Assembly (NCBI GenBank): GCA_946623875.1
Contig: CAMORO010000017.1
Location: 1-39,429 of the forward strand
Length of the DNA stretch: 39,429 nucleotides
Reading direction: 5' to 3'
DNA from: an uncultured Lachnospiraceae bacterium
GTDB lineage: Bacteria; Bacillota; Clostridia; Lachnospirales; Lachnospiraceae
Positions 5,867-14,527 of this stretch are shown here, piece after piece. Every line of letters begins with the position of its first letter. The stretch's first letter is position 1. Both the position numbers and the translations under genes were made by a program. The notes under the pieces were generated by a model. The model was given only the letters and a program-made list of their open reading frames with translations, was not told the origin of the DNA and ran no database searches.

Positions 5867-8575
5867 TTATCCCTCTTTTATTTTATAGTCATCACGTATC
5901 TGTTTGAGCCTGTTCTCTATCAGTATTTCAAGTTCGCGCGAGGATATGATAAGACAGTTATTGCCTCTTGCGATCACCTGGATCATATTATCCGAAGTGG
6001 CAACCGTTATATCGTATTTCCTTCCGTTTTCGGCGCTGAAACGTTCTATATACCGGTCTGCGGTCTGATCCTGTGCGGTGTAGACAACCTTAAGGTTCCC
6101 GGTCTCCTGCTCCGAAACACTTCTGTCATGGACCCTGTAAGCGTCAAATACAAGTATTATCTTTTCATCCGTCGCTCCCTGATAGTTAGACATTATGTCA
6201 ACCAATCTGTCTCTCGCTCCGTCTATATTAATATCGGCAAGTGATTTTAATTCTTCCCACGCATGTATGACATTGTATCCGTCAACTATAAGATATTTCT
6301 GTTTGCGCTCTACGGGTTTATATTTGAAATCCTTATACGGATCTTCATTCTTGCCGTCCTTAATATGCGAAATTCCCGCAACTACCCTGCCCTTTTTACC
6401 TACACCCTTTCGTTTCTCCGCAGCCTGTGCGGCAGTTGTTTCACTGTTTGAGTAGAAGGTTTTGCTAAGTATCGCGTCAACCTCATCCGTACCAAGGGAT
6501 GTACCCGTTTCCGCACCGGTCTGTCCGTGTGTTCTTTTATATGATATTCCTGCGTTTGAAGCTCCGTATCCGTTTATACCTGAACCGCTTCCACTCACAT
6601 CATCTTCATCAGAGTCATCACTGTTTCCGTAACCTGCCAATACGGCCAGTATTTCCTTTGGAGTCTCCACATGCATATGCTCCCCGACTTCATTCCAGGG
6701 TACAACATATCCTGCCCCATGAGCACAAAATACGGAATCGGGCGTGTTGCGAAGATCACTTTCCGGAATATAACCCTTCTCTTCAATTACCTCTTCAGTG
6801 TTATGACACAGATCGTAGCCCGCAAGAGACAGTGATATGGTACCAGTGCCACCGGTATATGCTGCCAGATCCGCGGCATAATTCCTGATACTCACTACAG
6901 GAGCGGTTCCTGTAAGAACCGCAGTATCTCCCTCTATCACGGGTGCGGTGGTTTTGCCGTTCATCTTCTCGATATCCGTCATCGCCCTGCCGACTGCGGT
7001 TGTGGGAAGTTCTATCCTGTAGAAATAATACGGCTCAAGTAACAGGTTTTCAGCACACATGAGGCCCTGTCTTACGGCTCTGTATGTCGCCTGCCTGAAA
7101 TCGCCGCCCTCGGTATGCTTGGTATGTGCCCTGCCGGCAGCTATGGATATCTTCATGTCTGTTATGGGAGAGCCGGTCAGCACACCTCTGTGCATCCTCT
7201 CACCAAGATGAGTCAATATCAGACGCTGCCAGTTCTTATCGAGCATATCCTCGCTGCACAGAGAACCGAAACTCAAACCGCTTCCCCGCTCGGCTGGTTC
7301 AAGCAGAAGCTGAACCTCCGCATAATGTCTCAAAGGTTCGAAATGTCCCATACCAAGGACAGGCGAAACTATTGTCTCCTTATACAGCACAGTTCCCGTA
7401 TCAAACACAATGCTTATTCCAAAACGCGAAGCCACAGTTCCCTTAAGCACCTGAAGCTGTACCTCGCCCATAACTCTTATAAGTATTTCCTTAGTATTCT
7501 CATCATACGAAACGATAAGCTGCGGATCCTCTTCTTCAAGTATACGCAACCGGCCAAGAAGCACCGCCTGATCGGTTCCGTCGTCGGTGCTGACCTTATA
7601 ACAGAGAACAGGTTCAAGGATCGGCATATTTATACCATCAAGCGTACCGAGTCCCATCCCCATCCTTATCGCACCAAGACCCGTAACCGTGCCTATCCTG
7701 CCTGCCTCAAGTTCATTTACGGCCTCAAACCTGTCTCCCGAATAAATCCTGATCTGATTGACCTTCTCATCACCGATCATGTCCTTATTACGGAGTACGC
7801 CCCCCATTACCTTCAGATGGGTAAGCCGATTGCCCTGTGCATCCCTGGTTATCTTAAACACACGTGCGGCAAAATCATCCGCATATTCTTTATTCACAGT
7901 AAACCGGCCGAGTACATTGATAAGCTCATCTGTTCCGGTAAGCTTAAGCGCCGAACCAAACAGGCAGGGAAACATCTTACGTTCATTGATAAGCGACGCA
8001 ATACGCTCATCCGAAATTGGACCGCCAGTAGTAAGATACTCCTCCATCAGGGTCTCATCACAGGTAGCTATCGTTTCATAAATATCCTCCCCGATATCAT
8101 TCGGCGTATCAATCGCGATACAATTATCATCAAGCTTATCCCTGATCTGTGATAACAGCACGTCCCGATCTGCGCCCGGCTGATCCATCTTGTTTACAAA
8201 TATGATCGTCGGAACATTGTATTCCTTAAGAAGTGACCAGAGAGTCAGTGTATGTCCCTTAATCCCGTCGGATGCACTGATAAGCAGTATACAGTAATCA
8301 AGCACCTGAAGCACACTTTCGGCTTCGGCTGAGAAATCAACATGCCCCGGTGTATCCAGCAGTGTAACCGTAACATTATCAAGCTCAAGCTCTGCCTGCT
8401 TGGAGAATACCGTGATACCCCTCTCACGCTCAACGGAATAAGTATCAAGAAAGGTATCACGGGAGTCCACTCTTCCCAAATGTCTTATACTTCCGGCTTT
8501 ATACAGCAACGCCTCCGATAAAGTTGTTTTCCCGGCATCAACATGAGCCACTATACCAAGGTTAATGTGCTTCAT
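5867..8575 (-). CDS. Tet(M)-like translation GTPase fused to a C-terminal NYN (YacP/Rae1-like) nuclease domain
   Basis: A 902-residue fusion. The N-terminal ~630 residues are an EF-G-like ribosomal-protection GTPase: G1 AHVDAGKT (10-17), switch RERGIT, G3 DTPGH, G4 NKMD, then domains II-V. A Gly/Ser/Asp-rich linker (~640-757) leads to a NYN/PIN-fold domain (758-902) with VDGYN, LVFDAYR, TADRYIE and ATSDNM. These supply the acidic residues expected of the YacP family, whose Bacillus member Rae1 cuts mRNA in the ribosomal A site. The fusion suggests a factor that enters the A site and cuts there; this is inference. ATG 8575 is preferred because it has GAGGTGG upstream and matches the family start MKxINLG. 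A GTG at 8617 overlaps the upstream stop (GTGA) but lacks a good ribosome binding site. Tetracycline resistance should not be assumed. Confidence 0.88.
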   Translation of the reverse strand: MKHINLGIVAHVDAGKTTLSEALLYKAGSIRHLGRVDSRDTFLDTYSVERERGITVFSKQAELELDNVTVTLLDTPGHVDFSAEAESVLQVLDYCILLISASDGIKGHTLTLWSLLKEYNVPTIIFVNKMDQPGADRDVLLSQIRDKLDDNCIAIDTPNDIGEDIYETIATCDETLMEEYLTTGGPISDERIASLINERKMFPCLFGSALKLTGTDELINVLGRFTVNKEYADDFAARVFKITRDAQGNRLTHLKVMGGVLRNKDMIGDEKVNQIRIYSGDRFEAVNELEAGRIGTVTGLGAIRMGMGLGTLDGINMPILEPVLCYKVSTDDGTDQAVLLGRLRILEEEDPQLIVSYDENTKEILIRVMGEVQLQVLKGTVASRFGISIVFDTGTVLYKETIVSPVLGMGHFEPLRHYAEVQLLLEPAERGSGLSFGSLCSEDMLDKNWQRLILTHLGERMHRGVLTGSPITDMKISIAAGRAHTKHTEGGDFRQATYRAVRQGLMCAENLLLEPYYFYRIELPTTAVGRAMTDIEKMNGKTTAPVIEGDTAVLTGTAPVVSIRNYAADLAAYTGGTGTISLSLAGYDLCHNTEEVIEEKGYIPESDLRNTPDSVFCAHGAGYVVPWNEVGEHMHVETPKEILAVLAGYGNSDDSDEDDVSGSGSGINGYGASNAGISYKRTHGQTGAETGTSLGTDEVDAILSKTFYSNSETTAAQAAEKRKGVGKKGRVVAGISHIKDGKNEDPYKDFKYKPVERKQKYLIVDGYNVIHAWEELKSLADINIDGARDRLVDIMSNYQGATDEKIILVFDAYRVHDRSVSEQETGNLKVVYTAQDQTADRYIERFSAENGRKYDITVATSDNMIQVIARGNNCLIISSRELEILIENRLKQIRDDYKIKEG

Positions 8576-8613
8576 GACCACCTCATTACGTAAGCCAAAA
8601 CTTCCATGCCCGA

Positions 8614-11600
8614 TCACCTTTTCTTATGAAATACGATAACCCTGTCATTTACAAGTTCATAGTAGGAAGCTCCCACCTCTGTTTCATCAAGATAAAGCCT
8701 GAAAAGCATAAATACAGGATTATCGTTATCCACTCCGTAAAATTTACCCTGTTTGTTACCGGTTGAATAAGGTATTACGGCCGTAGTGTCATCAAGCTCG
8801 GTCCGAGCCATCTTGTATGCATAGAATTCATCATTCTTCGAAATATCCTCCGGAAGAAATTCATCGGCACTTCCGGAAACCATAGAGTCAAATACCGTAC
8901 ATACCCCGTTCAGCATGGGACGGGCATGAAGCACGGCATTAAAGTATTTCGCCTTACCCGTTGTCTTATGATTCACGCCGTATACTACGACAAAATCATC
9001 ATCACTGTTAAGCTTAAAGTCCGGTGAGAGCAGGTAGGCGGCGTCATGTACATCTCCGTTTGCGTTTACATCATTGGTATATGCGGTAAGACCGTCTATG
9101 ATCCCAATCTCGGTTGTCAGCTCCTCGTAATCATATTCATCCGAATACCGGTCAATGATCTCTTTGCGTATTTCATCAAGATTCTTTGTACATGAAGTTA
9201 CCTGTGCGGCTTCATGTACACCACTTCCGCGGGGCTTAAGAGGTTTGGGGTCAAACGGAGCTTCCTCTGTTTCTTTGTTGGGGGTGACACGGTATACAGT
9301 CGCATTTTCCGGCAGTCCTTCGATATAATCATCATATGCCTTTTTGTCTTCCGGCTGCGAAATACGCCCAAAGAGACTGAAGGTATCTGCTCCCTTATCA
9401 AGTCCCATGTTATAAACATCTGCAGGTATTTCCATTACATTTATCATACTCTCCGTATACCCTGCCTGTACCAGACTTTCGGTAACCAGGTCACCTGTTT
9501 CACTGTTTGCACACATCACTATAACGGCTTTAGTTCCGAAAGCACTGTCTCCGTCATGCTTTGCATTAAGCATGTTGACAGGAGAACCAATGGAACCGAA
9601 AACGGTATGATACAGACCGGATTCTTCATCACCTATCGAAAAGAACCCCTTTTCCTTTGAATAGTCCCGTCCCTCCTTCTGTGCCTTAAACATGTCATAA
9701 GCGATAAATGACCAGTATTTACAGGGATCGGGAAGTTCGGTAATGACTACGACCGCCTCATCCTGACGCAGCTTGAAATGCATTCCTTCAGGTGAAAAAT
9801 AGGGATTGGGTACATTCTGGCCGGGAGCATTGGGCAGATCAAGTATCAGATAATCCGACCCCGCATTGTTTCCGAAGCATGTCAGAAGCTTCCCCTCCGA
9901 TGCAAGTTTTAATGTATCAAATCCGTACAGTTTACCTTTCTGAACCGTACAATCCTTAGCTTCCAGCTGTGATCTTACTTCTTCGGGATCATAAGATGCC
10001 TCATCATCTTTTGAAGTATCTGCTTCCTTGTTCTTATCGTCCGAAGCGTCTGCTTCCGCGTTCTTATTGTCCGAAGCGTCTGCTTTCTTGTGGAATACGA
10101 TCACACGGTCATAAACCACCTCGTAATAGGAGGCTCCGGCCCCGGTATCTTCAAGATAGGAACGGAAGGCTACAAGCACGGGATTGCCGTTGTCAACTCC
10201 GTAGAATTTACCCTGTTCATTCCCTGTCGAATATGGAATAACAGCAGTATTGTCATCCATCTTTGTCCGCGCCATCTTATAGACATAGTATTTGTCCGCA
10301 TCTTTATTTTCTTTGTCCAGCCATTCAGCCGCACTGCCCTGATACAGCGAATCATAAATGCTTGTCACTCCGTTGAGCATGGGCTTTGCGTACAGTACGG
10401 CATTCGAATATATACCCTTTCCCGCAGCGGTATGGTTGACTCCGTAGGTGACGATGAAATCGTCATCGCTGTCCAGGGTGAACTCAGGCGTCATCAGATA
10501 CATGGCGTCACGATTATCACCCTTTGCATTGAAATCGGTGAAATACGCCGTCAGACCTTCGGGAACAGCAATTTCGGTCGACAGCTCTTCATAGTCATAT
10601 TCATCGGAATACTTTTCGATCAGTTCGGCCCGGATAGAATCAAGCGTCTGTTCCGCATTTCCAAGCCCTGCGGATTCATGTTCGCCGGTACCTCTCGGGA
10701 TTACAGTCTCGTTTTCATAAGGACTTTCATCAATCTCCTCTTGGGGAGTAACCCTGTATACGGTCGACTCTTCGGAAATATTCTTTAGATAATCCTCATA
10801 TGCCTCTTTGTCCTTAGGCTGTGATATTCTCTGCAGGAAGGAGAAGGTATCTGCCCCCTTTTCCAGTCCCATATGATAGGTTCCTGAGGGAATGGGCATT
10901 ACATTGATCATGCCACTGTCATATCCTGCAGCCTCAAGATCCTTAACAACCATATCGGTAACCTTCTTATTGGCGCCGATCACAATAACAGCCTCCGTAC
11001 CGTATTCGCTGTCTCCGCTGTGCTTTATACTGGTCATATTGAGGGAATTGCCTATTGAACCGAAAATCGGATGATATATTCCCGTTTCGTCGTTTCCCAC
11101 GGAAAACATTCCGGGTAAACCTTCGTAGTTCTTACCGGGCTTATCAGCTGTAAACATGACATAATTAATAAAGGAATAGTACTTGCATTCCTCCGGGAGC
11201 GGAGTTATCAGTACTATCGCCTCATCCTGACGAAGCTTATATTCCCATCCTCCGGGTGCAAAATACGGATTGGCGGGTGCATTGTCTACCTCAGGGTCGT
11301 CATACTCGGTGGCAATCTCGTCCGGCCATCCTCGTTCCTTCAAACCCACGGAGGTATCCTGCTCAGGTGCAGCCGGAAGATTGAATACAAGGTAAGCCGA
11401 ACCCGCATTGTTTCCAAAGCAGCTGAGAAGCTTGCCTTCCGATGCCAGCTTTACCGTATCAAATTCACGAAAGAAGCCTTTCTGTACATACATACCATCT
11501 TCTTCCATAACCTTACGCAGCTTCCCGGCATCACCCTCATTCCGGTCACTCTTATCAGCAGCCATAACAGGCAGTGCACCTGCGATAACCAAAAGCATGA

Positions 11601-11640
11601 CCGAAATAAATAAAGAGAGTCTTAACTGAATTCTTCGCAT
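8614..11640 (-). CDS. Secreted protein of unknown function, two tandem ~450-residue copies
   Basis: I do not recognise the family. The 1008-residue product starts with a Sec signal peptide (hydrophobic LFISVMLLVIAGALPVMA, probable cleavage after VMA). It then has two long homologous copies, ~40-520 and ~557-1008. Both contain VQKG..., LASEGKLL.CFGNNAGS, NPYF.P.G...KLRQDEA, CKY.SFI, FGSIG, INVM.IP, NMGL.KGADTFS, YRVTP, a GLTAY segment, and end DRVIVFHKK. A charged linker with repeated ASD(D/N)KN.EAD units joins them. No membrane anchor or sortase motif is visible, so it is probably released. It begins 12 bp after the laccase-domain gene, with AGGAGG upstream, and its stop touches the start region of the GTPase-NYN gene, so the three genes are likely co-transcribed. 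The strong sequence conservation between copies suggests a relatively recent duplication. Confidence 0.85.
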   Translation of the reverse strand: MRRIQLRLSLFISVMLLVIAGALPVMAADKSDRNEGDAGKLRKVMEEDGMYVQKGFFREFDTVKLASEGKLLSCFGNNAGSAYLVFNLPAAPEQDTSVGLKERGWPDEIATEYDDPEVDNAPANPYFAPGGWEYKLRQDEAIVLITPLPEECKYYSFINYVMFTADKPGKNYEGLPGMFSVGNDETGIYHPIFGSIGNSLNMTSIKHSGDSEYGTEAVIVIGANKKVTDMVVKDLEAAGYDSGMINVMPIPSGTYHMGLEKGADTFSFLQRISQPKDKEAYEDYLKNISEESTVYRVTPQEEIDESPYENETVIPRGTGEHESAGLGNAEQTLDSIRAELIEKYSDEYDYEELSTEIAVPEGLTAYFTDFNAKGDNRDAMYLMTPEFTLDSDDDFIVTYGVNHTAAGKGIYSNAVLYAKPMLNGVTSIYDSLYQGSAAEWLDKENKDADKYYVYKMARTKMDDNTAVIPYSTGNEQGKFYGVDNGNPVLVAFRSYLEDTGAGASYYEVVYDRVIVFHKKADASDNKNAEADASDDKNKEADTSKDDEASYDPEEVRSQLEAKDCTVQKGKLYGFDTLKLASEGKLLTCFGNNAGSDYLILDLPNAPGQNVPNPYFSPEGMHFKLRQDEAVVVITELPDPCKYWSFIAYDMFKAQKEGRDYSKEKGFFSIGDEESGLYHTVFGSIGSPVNMLNAKHDGDSAFGTKAVIVMCANSETGDLVTESLVQAGYTESMINVMEIPADVYNMGLDKGADTFSLFGRISQPEDKKAYDDYIEGLPENATVYRVTPNKETEEAPFDPKPLKPRGSGVHEAAQVTSCTKNLDEIRKEIIDRYSDEYDYEELTTEIGIIDGLTAYTNDVNANGDVHDAAYLLSPDFKLNSDDDFVVVYGVNHKTTGKAKYFNAVLHARPMLNGVCTVFDSMVSGSADEFLPEDISKNDEFYAYKMARTELDDTTAVIPYSTGNKQGKFYGVDNDNPVFMLFRLYLDETEVGASYYELVNDRVIVFHKKR

Positions 11641-11652
11641 AATGGTTCCTCC

Positions 11653-12423
11653 TTAAAGCCTATTTTTTTGTCGTATAACTATACCTGCAAGCAGGTGTCC
11701 CTGTGAAAAACCCGCCCTTCTGTATGACGGATACTCCTCAGTTTCATAGGTACATATGCCTGTATCAATGATATTGTCAGGTGATACGCCTGCATTTACA
11801 ACACTTATTGTAATTGCTTTTCTTAAGTCAAGACTGTATTTGCCGTCACCTCTCCCTGTAAGGAAGCTGTTTACCTCATCCTCCGAAAAGCTGTTCAGGA
11901 AATAGTCCTTAAGCTCTCCGGTAACCTCATAGCAATCAGCGCAGATACACGGACCTATGGCCACTCTGATATTTTCGGGATCTGTACCAAAGTGCTGTTC
12001 CATTACTTTTATCGCATTAACGGAAACAGTACTGCATGTGCCTCTCCATCCGCTGTGAACAAGTGACGCAACCTGCTTTACCGGATCATATAAATATACA
12101 GGAGCACAGTCAGCGGTCGACAGACACATAAGAATACCGGGTTCAGCCGTCACCATCCCGTCATAACCGTCTTCATGCCTGGTCGCAAACCTCTCATCCT
12201 TATACACGATCCTGTCTCTTTCTTTATCATCCGTTGCAAGCAGAATACTTCCCGAATGCGCCGCGTCAGCCATTACTGTTCTTCTAAGCCCTTCTCCAGC
12301 ATAATCCTCAAGAACTCTTGTCCCATACTCCACCCCGGGTATATCCTTACGTCTCAGTGAATATCCCTTCTCAGTATACATGGCAAGAACCCTGTCGCTG
12401 CCACACATATCTATAGTTCTCAT
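11653..12423 (-). CDS. Laccase-domain protein (YfiH/YlmD, PgeF family), divergent
   Basis: A 256-residue Cu-oxidase_4/DUF152 protein. Members have been described as purine nucleoside phosphorylase/adenosine deaminase enzymes and as the peptidoglycan editing factor PgeF. Visible motifs are LSTADCAPVYLYDP (Cys105), SLVHSGWRGT (His123) and AIGPCICADCYEV. The usual QxH motif that gives the third metal ligand is not seen at its expected place, where the sequence reads LLATDDKERDRIV; His83 in TRHEDGYDGM might substitute. The ATG at 12423 has GAGG at a suitable distance. The 5' leader carries a copy of the dispersed repeat with a 15-bp hairpin. It is probably the first gene of an operon with the duplicated secreted protein and the GTPase-NYN gene. 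Family call is firm; activity is uncertain because of the missing motif. Confidence 0.85.
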   Translation of the reverse strand: MRTIDMCGSDRVLAMYTEKGYSLRRKDIPGVEYGTRVLEDYAGEGLRRTVMADAAHSGSILLATDDKERDRIVYKDERFATRHEDGYDGMVTAEPGILMCLSTADCAPVYLYDPVKQVASLVHSGWRGTCSTVSVNAIKVMEQHFGTDPENIRVAIGPCICADCYEVTGELKDYFLNSFSEDEVNSFLTGRGDGKYSLDLRKAITISVVNAGVSPDNIIDTGICTYETEEYPSYRRAGFSQGHLLAGIVIRQKNRL

Positions 12424-12439
12424 ATTTACCTCATTTTGT

Positions 12440-12484
12440 GTAACTTTTCAGAACAGGTCAAAATACTTCGTATTTTGACCTGTT
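12440..12484. repeat. Copy of the dispersed repeat with a perfect 15-bp hairpin
   Basis: Begins GTAACTTTTCAGAACAGG, one base different from the consensus end, then continues into an inverted repeat AACAGGTCAAAATAC / GTATTTTGACCTGTT (12452-12466 with 12470-12484, 3-nt loop). The same CAAAATACTTCGTATTTT core occurs in the complete element at 37205. It lies directly upstream of the laccase-domain gene's ribosome binding site. Confidence 0.8.
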
Positions 12485-12636
12485 TTGCAAGAAAAGACAT
12501 CCGTTCGGATGTCTTTCCCCCTTTTTTCAATTGAATCCTTTTCCATTCACAAAAAACATGCGTTCCGCATGACACGCCTCTGCTTTCAGCAGAGCCTGGT
12601 CCAATACGAATACCGAATTTCTGATGAAATTCGCTT
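12452..12636. repeat. Cluster of five consecutive short perfect hairpins
   Basis: Inverted repeats follow each other: 12452-12484 (15 bp), AAGACATCC/GGATGTCTT near 12494-12515, CATGCG/CGCATG 12557-12571, CTCTGCT/AGCAGAG near 12579-12595, CGAATTTC/GAAATTCG near 12617-12636. Three have a 3-base loop TTC on the plus strand (GAA on the minus strand), and the 12494-12515 hairpin has the 4-base loop GTTC. The region lies between the chemoreceptor stop and the laccase-domain gene. No protein-coding gene is evident in it. Confidence 0.75.
12551..12571 (-). terminator. Probable intrinsic terminator of the chemoreceptor gene
   Basis: On the minus strand CATGCG-GAA-CGCATG is followed directly by six T. 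It is 75 bp downstream of the chemoreceptor stop codon. The stem is only 6 bp, so efficiency may be modest. Confidence 0.55.
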
Positions 12637-12645
12637 TCTATATTA

Positions 12646-14337
12646 TCACAACTGGAATACACCAACACTCTCTTCAATGACATTGGCTGCGTTCTTAAGT
12701 CCTTCTGTCTCGTTCTCGATGTTACCGATCATGTTGCCGAACTCTGTAGCGGAAGCGCTGGTCTCCTCGGTTCCGGCCGCATTCTCCTCGGCTATTGCCG
12801 TAAGGTTCTGAACAATATCAACCACATTTACACGTGCCTCGTCAAGTTTCTGCGTAGTGTCCGCAATATACTGGACCCCTTCCATTGACCGGTCGATACC
12901 ATCCTTAACAATCTGGAATGCTTCGTTGGTACGCTGTACATTTTCATTCTGTCTGGTCATTATATCATGTACATGATTCATCGTCTCAACGGATTTGGTG
13001 GAATCGCTGATCAGTGAAGTTATTATCTCCTCAATCTTGCGGGCCGACTCATTTGACTGCTCGGCAAGCTTACTTATCTGACTTGCTACGACTGCAAATC
13101 CACGTCCCTGTTCTCCGGCACGGGCAGCCTCGATACTTGCATTCAGTGACAGCAGATTGGTCTCATCCGCTATTTCGGTTATAAGATTTGTGGCATCCCT
13201 GATCTTAAGTGCCGACTCATTGGTAGTATCGGTCTGCTGTGAGATCACATCTATGGCTTCCACGGTCTCTCTGTTAACGGAAGCAAGCTCTGCAAGGATC
13301 GCGCTCGCCTGATCCGATGATTTCTGCATCTCCACGGCGTTCTGCCTCAACTGTTCAACCTGAGCGCCTGTCTCCTCAACCATGTTACCCATAAGAATAA
13401 CATTTTCCGTTGCCTTCTGCGTTTCATCGGCCTGAGAGGTCGCGCCGTCCGCTATCTCATGCACCGCTCTCTCCACCTGACCTACCGCATCATTGGCACT
13501 TTGGGATGTTGTATACAGACGATTGGACGATGAAAACAGATTTCCCGATTCCGTCTTAAGCTTTCCGATGATATTTGCCAGCTGTACTCGCAGCTCCTCA
13601 ACATATTTACACAGATCGCCGATCTCATCCGATCTTGAAGCTGCCTTCTCGTCTACATGAACTGCAAGATTTCCCTTGCTGACTTCGCCGACGACAGCTA
13701 TACCCTTCTGGATCGCGCTTACGATCCCGTTTGCGATAAGATACGATAATAATATGCTTATTATACATACGATAACGGCCGATATCACGATTATCCTTAC
13801 AACACTGATAACCTCAGATTGTACGGCTTCACGGCTCTTGCCCGCAAATACCATACCGCAGATGCTTCCGTCGGGCTGATAAAGAGGGGTATAATAAGCG
13901 TAATACTTGACACCATTTACGTTTGCATTGTCTGTTTCGACTGTCTGCCCTCCGTCCAGAACCTTGGATGATATCTCGGCGGATGCCTGGGTACCTATAG
14001 CCCTCTGTCCGTCTGTTACAACGGATGTGGCATAACGTGTATCCCCGAAAAATACCGTCGTATCAATTTCGGATATTGCTTTGATATTGTCAAACGGCTC
14101 CTCGTATACGGTCAGATTGAACTGTCCCTTATATATATTGTCATGCTTGATCTGAAAATCACCGGATGATGCCGAAGTGACACGATCCTTTGTGGCAGTT
14201 GCCGCTGTCCTAAGTGCCGCATATACTTCCTCTGCCATCTTATCCTCTACAACTATGTAGGATATAATGCAGGAAATGATCGCAAGCACAATAACCGGAA
14301 TAACTGACAGCATAATGACTTTACCCTTTAGTCTCAT
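12646..14337 (-). CDS. Methyl-accepting chemotaxis protein with extracellular single-Cache-like domain
   Basis: Transmembrane chemoreceptor, 563 residues, that should signal to CheA/CheW. Membrane helices are at ~7-30 and ~177-203. Between them is a ~145-residue ligand domain whose [23 protein letters not shown] strand pattern is typical of small Cache (sCache) domains, which usually bind organic acids or amino acids. A HAMP-like segment (~204-255) and a long coiled-coil signalling domain follow. The hairpin tip is at about 391-428 and includes [20 protein letters not shown] and [16 protein letters not shown]. No CheR-binding pentapeptide is present at the C-terminus (ends VGVFQL). No other chemotaxis gene is in the window, so it is an orphan receptor. 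It has its own predicted promoter and a probable terminator. Confidence 0.95.
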   Translation of the reverse strand: MRLKGKVIMLSVIPVIVLAIISCIISYIVVEDKMAEEVYAALRTAATATKDRVTSASSGDFQIKHDNIYKGQFNLTVYEEPFDNIKAISEIDTTVFFGDTRYATSVVTDGQRAIGTQASAEISSKVLDGGQTVETDNANVNGVKYYAYYTPLYQPDGSICGMVFAGKSREAVQSEVISVVRIIVISAVIVCIISILLSYLIANGIVSAIQKGIAVVGEVSKGNLAVHVDEKAASRSDEIGDLCKYVEELRVQLANIIGKLKTESGNLFSSSNRLYTTSQSANDAVGQVERAVHEIADGATSQADETQKATENVILMGNMVEETGAQVEQLRQNAVEMQKSSDQASAILAELASVNRETVEAIDVISQQTDTTNESALKIRDATNLITEIADETNLLSLNASIEAARAGEQGRGFAVVASQISKLAEQSNESARKIEEIITSLISDSTKSVETMNHVHDIMTRQNENVQRTNEAFQIVKDGIDRSMEGVQYIADTTQKLDEARVNVVDIVQNLTAIAEENAAGTEETSASATEFGNMIGNIENETEGLKNAANVIEESVGVFQL

Positions 14338-14412
14338 AGTGTAAACCCCACTTTCTGATTATAATAGTCTGTGCAAGTAAGTAAGAACTTAATTGTGAAT
14401 TCAAACAACTAT

Positions 14413-14441
14413 ATTTTACCATTATTAATCAGTCACTTCAA
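14413..14441 (-). promoter_or_regulatory. Sigma-A-type promoter of the chemoreceptor gene
   Basis: Minus-strand TTGAAG (14436-14441), 17-bp spacer, TAAAAT (14413-14418), 75 bp upstream of the start codon in an AT-rich gap. The spacing is optimal. Confidence 0.6.
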
Positions 14442-14527
14442 TTAAATTTGTACAATTTGCATACAATTTCAGCTTGTTTTGTGAATTTTATACAAAAATG
14501 AAGCGGACCCACCATCTCCACTAAGCT

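Noticed and set aside
7115-8152. 345-codon plus-strand open frame opposite the GTPase-NYN gene
   Set aside because: Antisense shadow of a clearly conserved GTPase; no ribosome binding site and no recognisable domain.
5867-8575. Tetracycline resistance gene
   Set aside because: The GTPase part is of the ribosomal-protection family, but the fusion to NYN and the chromosomal, non-mobile context give no support for resistance; sequence alone cannot show it.
12426-12683. 85-codon minus-strand open frame between the chemoreceptor and laccase-domain genes
   Set aside because: It overlaps the chemoreceptor end and runs through the hairpin cluster and repeat; composition follows the inverted repeats rather than a protein family.
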